A DNA stretch of 64,000 nucleotides from Conus ventricosus (GCA_018398815.1 CM031601.1:35120812-35184811); one strand, 5' to 3'; numbered from the stretch's first letter, positions 10,694 to 22,755 are shown. The notes: generated by a model not told the origin, from the sequence alone. Numbers and translations are program-made.

Positions 10694-13422
10694 TTTCTGT
10701 CACGGAACGCTAGGCCGGACGTAAAAAAACAAAACCCTCCACAACTAACCCATTAAACATATAACACGCCACACAAGAACTGACAATAAAACAATTTTTA
10801 TTCCCGACACAACAATCAATGACCGGAATCTTCTATATATTCGTCTCAGACCCCAGCCTGAAACACACGTTCCTACGGCCAAGGCCGCCACAACCAGTTA
10901 TTTAACCCCTTTTCCAGTCACTGGTGTGCAGTGTTTCTCAGATCAGCAGATTACACATAGCATAATACAAATCATTCATTTTTTTTTCCCCAAAAACCAA
11001 TTCCCCAAAAGAAAACAACACCCAAACTATACTAACTTCACTTAACTATGTTCATTTTAACATATAATTCACTGCGCACATTCACCCCTTCATCATACCC
11101 TTTTTTAATCAACCTCCATCCTTCCCATGTATGCACATCCAAACCCAATGTCTTCAGGTGTTTCAATGTCACACACACACAAAAAAAAACAAAAAAAAAC
11201 ACAAAAAAACATGCCACAAAACGACGACAACGTTGACAGTCTCACGACGACGACAGCGACGGTGACGGTGACCAGACGAACCTGCCTGCCGAAGACGAGA
11301 AGACAACAGTAAACACCCTGGCTTTCCCAGCACCAGTGTAATTTACCGCTACCCCCCAACACACAGCGACAGCGACGACTGCCACCAACCACAGTCACAC
11401 ATCACTCAGGGCGGCGAACGACACCCTTCAATGCGGCAGTCACCGAGTAAGCAGTCGGTGATACGGGGATCAGCAGCGCGGCGACAACATCAACGACGCC
11501 AACAGCAACGGCGATAACCGCAACGGCGACACAGCAACGGCGACCCAGCAACGGCGCCAGCAGCGACGGTGACCCCAGCAACGGCGCCAGCAGCAACAGC
11601 GGCACCAGCTACGGCGCCAGCAGCGACGGTGACCCCAGCACCAGCGTCACAGCAACAACGACACCAGCAACGGCGACGTTGATGGCCAGGCTGTGAAGAT
11701 CCCGCCGGATGGGGAGGAAAAGAAAAAGGGTTGTAGCACTGGACGGGTAGGGACTGGGACAACAGTCCCGGCACAGCAGGATGGGAGTGCAGGAGGGTAA
11801 CTTGCAGGCACCTGCGACGATCGCCGGACAGTCAAGGACAGGAATGCCAGCAATTGGCCGTCCACAGCACCCCGACTAAGCTTGCCCTGATCCGCCTGGT
11901 GTACCGGGCCACAGGATGGTGGGAATGCGCCCTCACCTGCACTTGACATAGCTGTTACCCTCTAACCGTAGATATGCATAACTACATACATCACTAGGGT
12001 AACCCTTAGTTCGCCCCTTCCCAGGATTTCCTTACGCACCCCAGAGCCTATTAGCTCTATAAACACCTCTATCACCATCCGACGTTGTTTACACCACAAA
12101 GTTGCATTTCTCTTACACTACGGTATACAGAGAGCTACTCCATAATACACCTTCCCACACACACACATTCTCAGCCATATTGTAACATACAACCCCAATA
12201 TCATGTTCTCGATTCCAAAGAAAACCATGGGACATGACAGCTATATCTCCTCGTCAATCACCCACGCATAAGCATCCTCCTACAAATCTCCCGCATTGTA
12301 GGAACAATATTACCTATATTACTGAATTAGGATACCCACGCAATATAAAACCGCGCTGCTTGACACCAGTACCTCCTCACACAACTACCCAACACTTATC
12401 CTTACTAATTAATTTCCATGACACGGCACAATCATAACCTCTACGCACCCAGTGGCCAACACACCTGTCTATGCTTCCCGAAAGCATTTCCGTTCGAACC
12501 CCCTGTCACGAATAAGTACCAACTCAATCCAAACATCATGAGCGAACCAATGATAACTATTTACATTTTTCATTCAAAACTCACAACCAAATTTCCTTCT
12601 TTTTCCTTTTCCCTTTTCCTTGTTTCCACCTCTCAACACAACCCACTGTCACAACCCACCATCAACACACTTCTCAACTTGCTTCGTTTTAGTCCTTATT
12701 TTCCCCCATTTTCTCCCTCTCCTTTTCCCTAAGAAAACTGGGAATGATTCAAAATATGAGCTCATATTATTTACACTTTGTACAAGTCGACAGAAATGTG
12801 CACAAGACAACACCATCCTTAACACTACACTACGATCACCTTAACTCCACATACCTGCTACAACACAGGACGACAACTGCGGCTGGCCACCCCAGCACCT
12901 GAACCTCAGGGTCGCAGCACACCGAAACACCGACGACTGCACGACCAAGAGCAAAACGCTCACGAGGGCCGGCTCACCATGTTGACCGAAGTCAAACTCA
13001 CAGCACAAACGCTGCACCAGAACAAGAGCCCAACTGCTCTTCACCAAGGATTTGACCGAAGTGATAGCCACCCGGCCCCACCAAACTTTAAAGCCTGATG
13101 ACTCAGCACTCACTCCTTGCCGAGTTCTGACTCTACAAAACTGCACGTGCAACGGGACTCCACACGACACAAAACAGGAGACGAAGGCTAACCCCCTCTC
13201 CTCCCACACTTATCCTTTCCCTGCCTGTGCCTGGTAGCAAACGCACACCCAGTATATGAATGGAACATACAGGTATCCAACACCCCCACCATCCTTCCTG
13301 AACCCAACAACTACCATATATGGCCCGGTAAGCCTACACCCCCATCGTGGAATGCTACGAATCGATACAGAGCCGTCGGCGCGTCTGTACGATTTCCACG
13401 CTGATACAGATCGTGACAGTTT
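10694..13422. mobile_element. Nested solo LTR (2.7 kb) with GTTTC target duplication
   Basis: The block 10699-13417 starts TGTCACGG and ends CGTGACA, a TG...CA pair with a 7-base inverted end. It is flanked by GTTTC at 10694-10698 and 13418-13422. It splits pol of the Gmr1-like element between protease and integrase, and removing it brings the two parts together. No second LTR, primer site or retroelement domain lies inside, so a solo LTR is the simplest reading. Interior features are (CAA)/(AAAAC) runs near 11170-11215, a GC-rich CAGCAACGGCGCCAGCAGCG-type repeat at 11470-11690, and otherwise nothing recognisable. Confidence 0.8.
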
Positions 13423-13833
13423 CAGTAGAGGCTTCAAAGCCTCTATTTTCTCTTTGCGTTTGTGAACGCGTAGTGGCAGCCACAAATACTTCCTGCGGCA
13501 ACTCGACTGAAATGTCACTGGTGCGGCCATCCTCAAAACATACCGAGTTCCCAATCAGAAGGGAATATGCTGCTGCCGTAATGCCACTGCCCATACCTTT
13601 CCTTGAAAGTATGGTGTGGAAATATCCACCAGGACAGTACACCTGTTCACCTTAAAGGAAGATTCGACCCCCGATAACCTGACATTCTCTTCCACGTGGC
13701 GCCTCCGGGGTCCCAACTTCTCGTCGACGAATATTGTCGTGGCTCCAGTGTCACGAATGGCTAAATGGCTTTGCCGCACACCACCGAGGGAAACGTGGGG
13801 GCAGGTATGGTGTAGTGATCTCACTTTCTCCAA
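13423..13833 (-). pseudogene. Aspartic protease of the Gmr1-like element
   Basis: The - strand reads LAIRDTGATTIFVDEKL. Its catalytic D-T-G lies at 13744-13752 (complement of TCCAGTGTC). In the next frame the typical end of the domain follows, with SLLIGNSVCFEDGRTSD and a VAATTRSQ tail. A frame change is needed between the two. The solo LTR interrupts just downstream at 13418. Confidence 0.85.
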
Positions 13834-15461
13834 ATGCCACCCTTGTGTGGGTAATGTCTTGGAAAAAGGGGGAAAGTCGCTTAGGGCCGCCCTTCGCGAT
13901 TGGGTTGGAGGTCACCGCACAAGTAGCCCCTCCTAAGACGCTCTTTCGCATTTCCTTTGGAGAAGTTAGCACTTCTCGGGCTGAGAGGCTTGTACAGTGT
14001 TTGGTTTCCTTTGCCTGCTTCCTTGTTTTGCCCTGGTACGCTGGTCTAAAATAACGCCGGGCATCTGCGAAAGCTTCCGCAATTTCGATGGCCTGCTTGA
14101 ATGATTCTGGTGGGGCCTCTCCTAACTTGCACTGTAAGTCGGTGAAACAGAGTTCATGAGTTGCTCCGGGCGGACACAATCTTTTACATCCACTTCGCAG
14201 TTTCCAACCAATAGTTTAACACTCTTGACGGGCAGTCTCCGAACTGTTGAAATGTTTCATCTGCCATTCTTCATGGTGCGGAACTGCCGCCTATATGATT
14301 CTGTAGTCATGTGCATCCTCCGGCGCAAAGCAGCCTTTAATCTTCGTATTGGTTCTTTGTGGGATGTTGATAAAGGCTTCCTTGGCTTTTCCTGTCAAGT
14401 TTCCAACAGATATAATGCCTTCTGTTCATTTACTAAAGTGGAAACCTCTGCACTGATTCAAAGTGTTCAAGAAAGGTATAAATTGGCATCTCCTCCCTGT
14501 AGACGGCATATTTAGTTTGGGGGGTGCTAAGTGCAGGCCCAACGTTAATTCTGGTTCCCTCGGCACTTTGTGATTGATTCTTGAACTTTCAGGTGATGAA
14601 GTAGTTCCTCCCCGGAAGGGTTATACCCAATGCTCTGCACTTCTGTCCTTAGATGAACTTTTTTCCCCTCTTCCATCTTTGTTTGGGAACTCCTGTTCCC
14701 TTTTCTCTCTTTGCATCTTTCTGCCTTTCTTGATCCTCCGCCTCTGTTCTCGCTCTTGTCGCTTTTCTTCCATCTCTTGTTGCCATCGCCTGTCCCTCTC
14801 TTCTCTTTCAACCGTCTCTCTTCCATCTCCATTTTCCATCTATCTTTTTCTTCCTTCTCCCTTCTTTCCTTGGTTTCCCCTTCCCTTTCCCCTCCTTTCT
14901 TCCTTTTTCCCCCGTCTTTCCTTGGCTTCTCTTTCTTCCTTTCCCGTCTTTCCTTGGCTTCTCTTTCTTCCTTTTCCCTCTTTCCTTGGCTTCTCGCTTT
15001 CCCTCCTTTCTTCTTTTCCCCGTCTTTCCTTGGCTTCTCTTTCTTCCTTTTCCCGTCTTTCCTTGGTTTCTCGCTCTTCCCCCTCCTTTCTCCTGCTCTC
15101 TTCTCTAAATTTTCATCATCATGAAAGGATCATGGTTGGGTATCCAGAATATAAGGCGGGGGTTGTAACCTCGGTAAATAGTCACCCTGAGAGGGCACTT
15201 TTGGAGGTCGATGTCTAAAGGTTTAGAAGGCGGTGGCGTACCACCATAAGGAGGCCTAACTCCCTGGGGGTCGATGGCAAACACACAGAAGGGGAAGCAA
15301 CGATGGCTGGCTAAACCTCGCCTGACGAAAGATAACTTGAGTATTTGTTCCAATTGTCACTTGCGTAGTAATGGGGGGACGTAGGCATATTTTAGTCCCG
15401 GGCCAATTCCAGTCCCTTTTACCTGGGATCTGGTGAGGTAACGACTTTCCCTTGTAGCCAT
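13834..15461 (-). pseudogene. gag of the Gmr1-like element
   Basis: The likely start codon is the ATG at 15461-15459 (- strand), opening a reading MATRESRYLTRSQ that stops after 34 codons at 15357. The rest is spread over other frames. 14560-15120 is lysine/arginine/glutamate-rich on the - strand, a charged coiled-coil-like region built on a ~33-bp CT-rich minisatellite (TTTCCTTGGCTTCTC repeated). 14050-14180 reads ESFKQAIEIAEAFADARRYF, like the C-terminal helices of SCAN-like gag. I could not find an intact zinc knuckle. Confidence 0.6.
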
Positions 15462-17198
15462 AGTGAACTCTTATTATGCTCTGCTTACAAACCCTGATTC
15501 AAAACAAAGTGTCAAAAAGGTACACCCTCTCACCTCAAAAAAAAGTTCTACCTTTTTGTCAAGAGTAATTTGATTATATCCCAGTCACCTCAATGCGACC
15601 CAAATAGGCTAAGTGTAACCTGCGGAACTGATTCTCAACACAATCACAACACTAAATCTCTTGACCTTGCCAGTGAGAATTTCCCCAAACAGAAGGGGAA
15701 TGTATATGTCTACTCACAAACCCAAAGGGCTGGCCAAATTAGAAAACAATTCAGTCCACTCCCCGTGCCTGATCCCTGCCAGCCTTTTACCTTTAAGTTC
15801 CACGCAATCACCAAATGTTTCCCCGCACCAATTTCAGCTCCAGAAATGTCTAGTCTCCAAGCGAAAAGTTCACTCAAAAGTGACCAACTGTCTCAACAAC
15901 GGCACCGAGAATGCCCAGATTGACAAATTAACGGCTGACACCTCAAAGGGTCACAAGCCAAACGTTGACACGATTTCCTTCTCTCGACAAATACTAATAT
16001 GCAATGAAGGCCTATCTTCTGAAAATCGCTACACTAGTCAAATCTGAATCTGCTAAACCCCATGAAAGTAAGGGGTAAACAACGGACCTCGCAATAAACA
16101 AGAAACGACGGAGCATGAAGTAACAAATAATCATACGCAGTAAAAAAAATAAATTAACGGATAACGCAAAAACGACGGAACGCACGCAAAACTGAAACAG
16201 TAACACGCACGAAAACGTGTACAGTCGGCAGCGCAACTGATTTTTTTTTTTTTTTAAATATGAACCCCGCGTCAACGGCTACCACTTGCACTGCACTATT
16301 AGACTCCGGAAAAAAAGTCGGCAACACGCACGCACAACACGGGTTTTTTTTTTTTTTTCTTTTGCCCCGAACGGGCCCACAAAGTCCCGCAAACTTGGCT
16401 ACTGGTAATTAAATTTTTAAGTTATTGGTAAAATTAAAAGATCTAGATTTAAATTTCTTCAAAAAAAAAAATCACTTTCGCTCCGCCAGGTTGTCACACC
16501 CCTCACAACTTTTTTTTCATGCCAACCTTTCACTCACCTTAATATTAGGTAATTAGGGTAGGTAAACATTTTAAATTGCTTAAGCGAAAGATAATAGAAG
16601 ATAGCAAAAAAAAAAAATCGTTATACTATGCAAAAAAAATAAAAAAATGCAAAGGGCAACAATTCAACAATTTGGTAATAGAAAAGAAAGCAAGAGGATT
16701 ATTTCGCTCCTAGCACACTGATTTTGCAACAACAAAATGGAATTCCGCAAGCCTACCTATCTTACCTTGCTAAATCAGCGCGGGCTTGGTATGGCAAATG
16801 TGACCTACTTCCTAAGTCAAACAAACACTGACCTGAAGACTCTGCACAAGCAAACCTAGCCCCAAATAAAACCCCCCCCCTTTCTTTGCCCCGTAAAAAA
16901 TTAAATAAAATATAAAACTATAGTAAACAAACTAACGCGACTAACCGATGGTACAAACGAACAAACACCGGCTCGGACCCGGAACTGAATGCCGACGACG
17001 TTGCCTACCAGCGCAAATCTCCGCTGCGGCAAACCCGATCCGTAACCGCTCCCGGCTGAGGGTTCCTACACTCTAGAACCCCCTCCCCAACCAACCTCCC
17101 GCTACACTAATACAAACCAACACGCCCCCGGAGTGCGGCAGGCAAGTAAGGGTCAAGTGCTGCTCAAAAACATACTCCCTGTCTGTACTACCTGACCT
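15462..17198 (-). other. Leader of the Gmr1-like element
   Basis: About 1.7 kb between the primer site and the gag start without a long open frame. It is rich in A/T homopolymers on the + strand (for example near 16238-16255, 16345-16360 and 16600). Nothing else was recognised. Confidence 0.5.
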
Positions 17199-17216
17199 CA
17201 ATCCGGACGAGCCCCA
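17199..17216 (-). other. Primer-binding site, tRNA-Pro type
   Basis: Four bases inside the 5' LTR, the - strand reads TGGGGCTCGTCCGGATTG. It matches the complement of a tRNA-Pro 3' end (TGGGGGCTCGTCCGGGATT) except for two one-base shortenings, both in G runs. This supports both the element polarity and the suspicion of homopolymer indels. Confidence 0.8.
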
Positions 17217-17220
17217 TAAA

Positions 17221-19387
17221 TGTCAAGGGTAAAAGACCCTGTCAGGGGAATGAGGCAGGGACAGACAAAGAGTAAAGCGGCACAACACTCAACCACTCAC
17301 TACCTCCAGACCACTCCAGGAATCACGGAACAAATTAACATTTATTAAATTTTTAAATACACAAATTTATCAAACTAATAACAACCCTCAATCACCGCAC
17401 ATACACTCCATTTATGAGATTTGGGGGCACTGTCAAAGAAGAGGGGGGAAAGACGGAAGAATAACTACACAAAAAAAAACCCACAGTATAGACCCTATCA
17501 GGAGCTAGCTGTCGCTAAGGGGCAAAATAACCCTTCGACAAAAAAAACAACACCCCACCCGGTCTCACTGCCCCCCCACCTATCACCATCTAAACTACCG
17601 CCCCCCGCCCCAACAAATAGAAGAGGAGAAACAACTAATACAACCAACAGGGCATAACAGGATACATTAAATCACACTAGCGCACGCACACAAATCCACA
17701 GCCCATACACCACACACACTTGCCACATAACTTTGTGTTGAAGAAGCCAAGAATGTTCCTCGGATTAACTCTCCGAAGCACGACTGGATGTGCTCCTCAC
17801 TGTCACGAGAAGACTCCTTCCCTGCACCGGGCTCCCGCACCGCTCAGGTTCGGTCCGGAATCCTCCCCTCCCCAGGAAAATCACCAGGTTGCCCAACTTC
17901 AGAAAATGTGGCCCATCTCCACTCAAGGAGAAGAAACGAAAAAAACACAAGAAACGCCCTGCGGCGTGTCAGTCCCTCGCCCCATATCATGATGTTGTGG
18001 ATTATGTGTGTGATGTAGGCCCAGGGCATGTGTGGACTGTGTACGTACAATTCAAAGAAATTTAAAGAAGAATAAACTTTTATAACCACTATTTTCTGTT
18101 TTCACTGTTCCTTATTTTCCTTTACTATAATTCTCATATTTCACATTATATTCCTCATTCATATTACAAATTGCAATGCAGTAAAAACTTGGAAATTCAC
18201 ATTTCATTTTAAATAATAACAGATGAAATTCCATAAAATCACCATTCTTCCATTTTATCTATAAATCTTTCATTAAAAAAAACCAAATAAAAGGAAAAAC
18301 CCCAGAGACAAACAAACAAGACAAGGAGCGGAACCAATGGCGGGAGCGCCACATCGGAAATCTCCGTAGTCGGCTGAATGTTGTCGGCGGCAAACTCGTT
18401 CCGTTCCGGATCGACTTGATGTTAAAAAATTTAAATAAAATAAAATAACTAATTTGCTTCAATCTTTGAAGTATCGTTTCTGGAATTTTCCTGACTCCAA
18501 CTTTACCAAATATGAAAGACTCCATTGTAAAACTAGATATACATGTCAAGCATACTAGTGCTCCCAAAAAGCCATTCTTAACATCCAACTTAAAATAAAT
18601 GACCTCAATGTCAAATATGAACTGACCAAATAAATGCCCAATCCATCTTGGCGTACAAATTCTCAAACCCAACCCAAATTATAACACACCATATTTATAC
18701 TTTTATATTTTCCAGAACGGCGGGTGAAGACAGAAGAAAAATACTGGCAAGCTTTACTCAACGAAGAGTCTAAAGCCCACCAGTAAATACGCCACCTCCA
18801 ACGACGAAGGTAAGAGTCTGGAATGACTCTAAAGTATGGTGTTGGTAACCCAAGGACTGAGATCCTTCCTAAGTCCAGTGGACTGCCTTCCGCCCAGCGA
18901 AGGGTTCCGGCCCGGTTCCGCTGCTCTCCACGACGAAGTGGAAAAAGAAATATGGCTACCAACCGAGGACGTGGCCTCTTCCCAGCAAAGCAAAAGCAAG
19001 AAAGAAAGAGATCCGAACACTGGCATAGCGCAGAAGGTTCCCCTTCCGCCCCACACAAACACCTACTCACATTCAACACACGTTAAGCATAAACAGCACA
19101 CTTTATGCACAGAACACGTGCAAGACACTTCCCTGCACCGTTATTGAAATGACAGCACCCACACCACCTTCACCCCGTCTCCAGCTTCCTTCTCACACTA
19201 CTCCTATGTGAGGGTTTTACTGAGGGGATGCATGATCCACACGGCGGTGCACTAACTGAATGCGACAGAGGAGCTACCCCCTCCTCCTCTACACCCCACA
19301 TACTAAGTATAAGCCGCTGTCAACTTCTGTAACGAACAGCCCATTAAAACTCAAGGAATAAATTCAAATACTGGTCCGCCCGTGACA
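17221..19387 (-). repeat. 5' LTR of the Gmr1-like element
   Basis: Direct repeat of 5515-7673 with the same TGTCAAGGG...CCCGTGACA ends. It is followed by the target duplication TAGAT (19388-19392), after which the interrupted minisatellite resumes. Confidence 0.92.
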
Positions 19388-20538
19388 TAGATTTCACCGC
19401 TGTGATGATGTACTATGTGTAGATTTCACCGCTGTGATGATGTACTATGTGTAGATTTCACCGCTGTGATGATGTACTATGTGTAGATTTCACCGCTGTG
19501 ATGATGTACTATGTGTAGATTTCACCGCTGTGTGATGATACTATGTGTAGATTTCACCGCTGTGATCATGTACTATGTGTAGATTTCACCGCTGTGATGA
19601 TGTACTATGTGTAGATTTCACCGCTGTGATCATGTACTATGTGTAGGTTTCACCGCTGTGATAATGCATTGTGTTTAGGTTTCACCACGCTGTGATGATG
19701 AACTATGCGTGAGTTTCATCCAGTGATGATGTATTGTGTGTAGGTTTCACCGCTGTGATGATGAACTATGCGTGAGTTTCATCCAGTGATGATGTATTGT
19801 GTGTAGGTTTCACCGCTATGATGATGTACTGTGTGTAGGTTTTATCTATAGAACCGCTATGATGATGTACTGTGTGTAGGTTTTATCTATAGAACCGCTA
19901 TGATGATGTAGTGTGTAGGGTTTATCTATAGAACCGCTATGATGATGTACTGTGTGTAGGTTTTATCTATAGAACCGCTATGATGATGTACTGTGTGTAG
20001 GTTTTATCTATAGAACCGCTATGATGATGTACTGTGTGTAGGTTTTATCTATAGAACCGCTATGATGATGTACTGTGTGTAGGTTTTATCTATAGAACCG
20101 CTATGATGATGTACTGTGTGTAGGTTTTATCCATAGAACCGCTATGATGATGTACTGTGTGTAGGTTTTATCTATAGAACCGCTGTGATGATGTACTGTG
20201 TGTAGGTTTTATCTATAGAACCGCTATGATGATGTACTGTGTGTAGGTTTTATCTATAGAACCGCTATGATGATGTACTGTGTGTAGGTTTTATCTATAG
20301 AACCGCTATGATGATGTACTGTGTGTAGGTTTTATCTATAGAACCGCTATGATGATGTACTATGTGTAGGTTTAACCACTGTGATGATGTCTTGTTTGCT
20401 GATTTCACCGCTGTGATGATGTACTGTGTGCAGGTTTTATCTATAGAACCGCTATGATGATGTACTGTGTGTAGGTTTAACCACTGTGATGATGTCTTGT
20501 TTGCTGATTTCACCGCTGTGATGATGTACTGTGTGCAG
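19388..20538 (+). repeat. Right part of the 32/41-bp minisatellite ending at a lipoxygenase splice acceptor
   Basis: First about a dozen units of ~32 bp (GTGATGATGTACTATGTGTA+GATTTCACCGCT). From about 19830 to 20350 about 13 units of 41 bp follow that add TTTTATCTATAGAACCGCT. Then mixed units follow with CTTGTTTGCTGATTTCACCG. The last unit runs into the exon: TGTGTGCAG at 20530-20538 is the presumed acceptor and GTTTCACC is the first exon sequence. Nearly every unit repeats this AG plus GTTTCACC signal. Confidence 0.92.
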
Positions 20539-20656
20539 GTTTCACCCATTTGCTGATGGAGGGAGTGACGGTGGCCACACACCGACAACTGTCCCAGTCC
20601 CACCCTATCTTCAAGCTGCTGGCCCCGCACTTCCTCTTTCTCATCGCCATTAACTC
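20539..20656 (+). CDS. Lipoxygenase, catalytic-domain exon A
   Basis: An internal exon of an arachidonate-type lipoxygenase, the non-heme iron dioxygenase that adds O2 to polyunsaturated fatty acids. With the acceptor TGTGTGCAG/GT and donor AACTC/GTGAGT the exon is 118 bases. It begins at codon position 2 and ends after two bases of a codon. It reads THLLMEGVTVA and HRQLSQSHPIFKLLAPHF, then FLFLIAINS. The H-x-x-L-S-x-x-HPIFKLL block is a conserved lipoxygenase stretch just after the helix carrying two iron-binding histidines. Those histidines would be in the preceding exon, which I cannot find. The last codon is completed by exon B at 42123. The acceptor is embedded in a minisatellite, so its exact position is less sure than the donor. 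Confidence 0.88.
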
Positions 20657-20728
20657 GTGAGTAGTTTCCCCTGTCTAATAATTTCTGATTAGTGTCGCCT
20701 GTCATTAAATCGTAATTTAACTTATACA

Positions 20729-20730
<2 letters not shown>

Positions 20731-20782
<52 letters not shown>

Positions 20783-20802
20783 CCTCTCCTCTCCTCTCCT
20801 CT

Positions 20803-20871
<69 letters not shown>
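20731..20871. repeat. (CT)n/(CCTCT)n microsatellite
   Basis: About 140 bases of CT repeat with a block of CTCTC pentamers near 20775-20800. The 20872-21767 stretch after it shows no gene I recognise. A 61-codon + strand frame at 21139 ends at a donor-like AAG/GTAATT but has no known family features. Confidence 0.95.
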
Positions 20872-20873
<2 letters not shown>

Positions 20874-21767
20874 TCGTAAGTTTCTTCCCTTTTCTTGTTG
20901 CTGACTGCTCGTGAGTGTTTACATTTTTCTCATCTACATTAGTCGTTAGCATCTTCCTCTTTCACAACATTACTGGATCTGATTTTTTTTCCCTCTTTCT
21001 CATCACGATTGTAAATCGTAAGTATCTTCCTCTTGCTCATCACTAATAGGTAGAGATCACTCCGTCTAACTCGTCACTGTTAAATTTGGACATAATCAAC
21101 TTGTAATTAATGTTCTCTTCTTCACTGCTGTCAAGAGGGTGTCCCCCTTCGTGGCTGTGAAATCCTCTTCTTCATCGCTGTCAGCTGGTGGGGATGTCCC
21201 ATTCTTCAATGTCGCCGATGCCTTCTGCAATGTCCAGCGTCGATATAAAGTTTTGGCTTGGTTCTGTCATTTGGTAAACTTCCTGATCGGAAACAGAGCG
21301 GGCACAACATCTAATACAAGGTAATTTTGATTTTTCACAAGAAGGTTGACAAGCCAGGCTGACGCTGCAAATGCCCTCGATAAGTCTTGGGACGTCCGAG
21401 GGCTTGAAACAGACAGCAGCTATAATGGAAGACATACTGCAGGCAAGGACGGGTCCCCTTCCCAGAATGTCCCAGACGGTCTTCGGTTAGTAAGGCACGC
21501 GGGCAGAATGCTCATGACTCTTACTGCCTGTCAGAGGACGTCACTAGTGTTGGTGCACGGGACAAAAAGAATGACTGAATAAGATTCAAAACGATTTTCT
21601 CTGTTAGCCCTATCCCTTTAAAACAAAACTGGTCTTGTGTATGTAGCAAATCAGATGGATCAGACACAAATGGAAAGGAGCTGAATTAGAACCTAAACTG
21701 TTTACACTTCATCGTTGTTTTTCACCTGCATCATTTTTTTTCAACAATAAGTATCAATACATGTGTC

Positions 21768-22125
21768 AGATCAGCCACCTTGCCGAGATGGTTAGCGTCA
21801 CAGACTACCGGCTGGGAGTCGTAGGTTCGATTCCCATGAGAGCCATTTATTTGTGGGATTTTTCTGCCCCGCACCGCCTCCTACTTGGTTGAATTTGCAT
21901 TGGCCTCAGTTGGAAAGACTGCAGCCACACGGTCGAGTTTCATCCACTTACTGGATGCTTCTCTGAGAGTGTTGCTGAGCAACACCGTAGGCCTCTGTGT
22001 CTCCTGGGCCAGGTTGACGCCGGGATATATTATGAAAGTAAGAATAGAGTGTAGTCTTACCAGGCAGCCTCAGATCAGAATGAAAATCTTTACCATGCTT
22101 CTTGTCCTCATCGAATAGCACTAAA
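21768..22125 (+). mobile_element. tRNA-derived SINE
   Basis: The head at 21779-21846 resembles a tRNA. GCCGAGATGGTTAGCGT gives an A-box-like promoter and GGTTCGATTCC, near 21823, is a perfect B-box. A non-tRNA body follows (TTTTCTGCCCCGCACCGCC onward). Internal pol III boxes joined to an unrelated body are the mark of a SINE. The 3' end is uncertain because I see no clear tail or flanking duplication. It is not a functional tRNA gene: the acceptor arms do not pair. Confidence 0.7.
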
Positions 22126-22342
22126 GTCTCAATTTCTGTGGCCCTTCACGCCCTGCTCTCACAGTGACCTATGTTTCGGTGACCTCTCCACGTCTATGCC
22201 CTTGGATTGGTTCCGTCCTGGTCACTAGTGTCGGCAAAGTCATAGGGATTGTCGCTTAACGACATCGTGGCACCCTCAAGAGGCTGGCTCCGCGACGAAG
22301 CAATTATTGTTGTCAGTAGGGGGCTTTGTTGATAGTGCCCAG
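22126..22342. other. No feature recognised
   Basis: Mixed sequence between the SINE body and the 68-bp repeats. No gene or RNA signal was seen. Confidence 0.4.
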
Positions 22343-22550
22343 CGTATGATGGATCAACACAGGAGCCAATGAACACCATTGAAATGACTGGCAGCAGTGC
22401 AGTGTCTCCTCGTATGATGGATCAACACAGGAGCCAATGAACACCATTGAAATGACTGGCAGCAGTGCAGTGTCTCCTCGTATGATGGATCAAAACAGGA
22501 GCCAATGAACACCATTGAAATGACTGGGCAGCAGTGCAGTGTCTCCTCTG
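22343..22550. repeat. 68-bp tandem repeat, 3 copies
   Basis: The unit starts CGTATGATGGATCAACACAG at 22343, 22411 and 22479. It includes GAGCCAATGAACACCATTGA. Confidence 0.95.
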
Positions 22551-22678
22551 CTGGATTGCCTCATGCCCACTTGGCATTGACTGCTCCCTGTGCATTGGCC
22601 ATGCCAGGACTGTGACTATGGACGGAGACTAAATGAGCGGCGTGGATGCAATGCCGTTGAGGTGGCACTGAAGATGAG

Positions 22679-22720
22679 TACACACACACACACGCACGCA
22701 CGCACGCACGCACGCACGCA

Positions 22721-22755
<35 letters not shown>
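22679..22755. repeat. (AC)n/(ACGC)n microsatellite
   Basis: ACGC tetramers between CA runs. 22756-23144 beyond it has no recognisable gene. Confidence 0.95.

Larger units (their letters stand above)
5515..19387 (-). mobile_element. Gmr1-like Ty3/Gypsy LTR retrotransposon (complete outline, decayed frames)
   Basis: Two direct LTRs of about 2.16 kb (5515-7673 and 17221-19387) bound about 9.5 kb of interior. All retroelement domains read on the - strand. In element order they are: LTR, tRNA-Pro-type primer site, gag, aspartic protease (DTG), integrase (DDE), reverse transcriptase (FIDD), RNase H (TDAS), polypurine tract, LTR. Integrase ahead of reverse transcriptase is the Copia-like order. Among Ty3/Gypsy elements this is the known hallmark of the Gmr1 group. 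The coding region is broken by frameshifts and by a nested solo LTR at 10699-13417. The element sits in a minisatellite and is flanked by the duplication TAGAT. Confidence 0.9.

Noticed and set aside
21768..21850. A tRNA gene
   Set aside because: Good B-box and A-box-like sequence, but no pairing acceptor stem and a long attached body; called a SINE instead.
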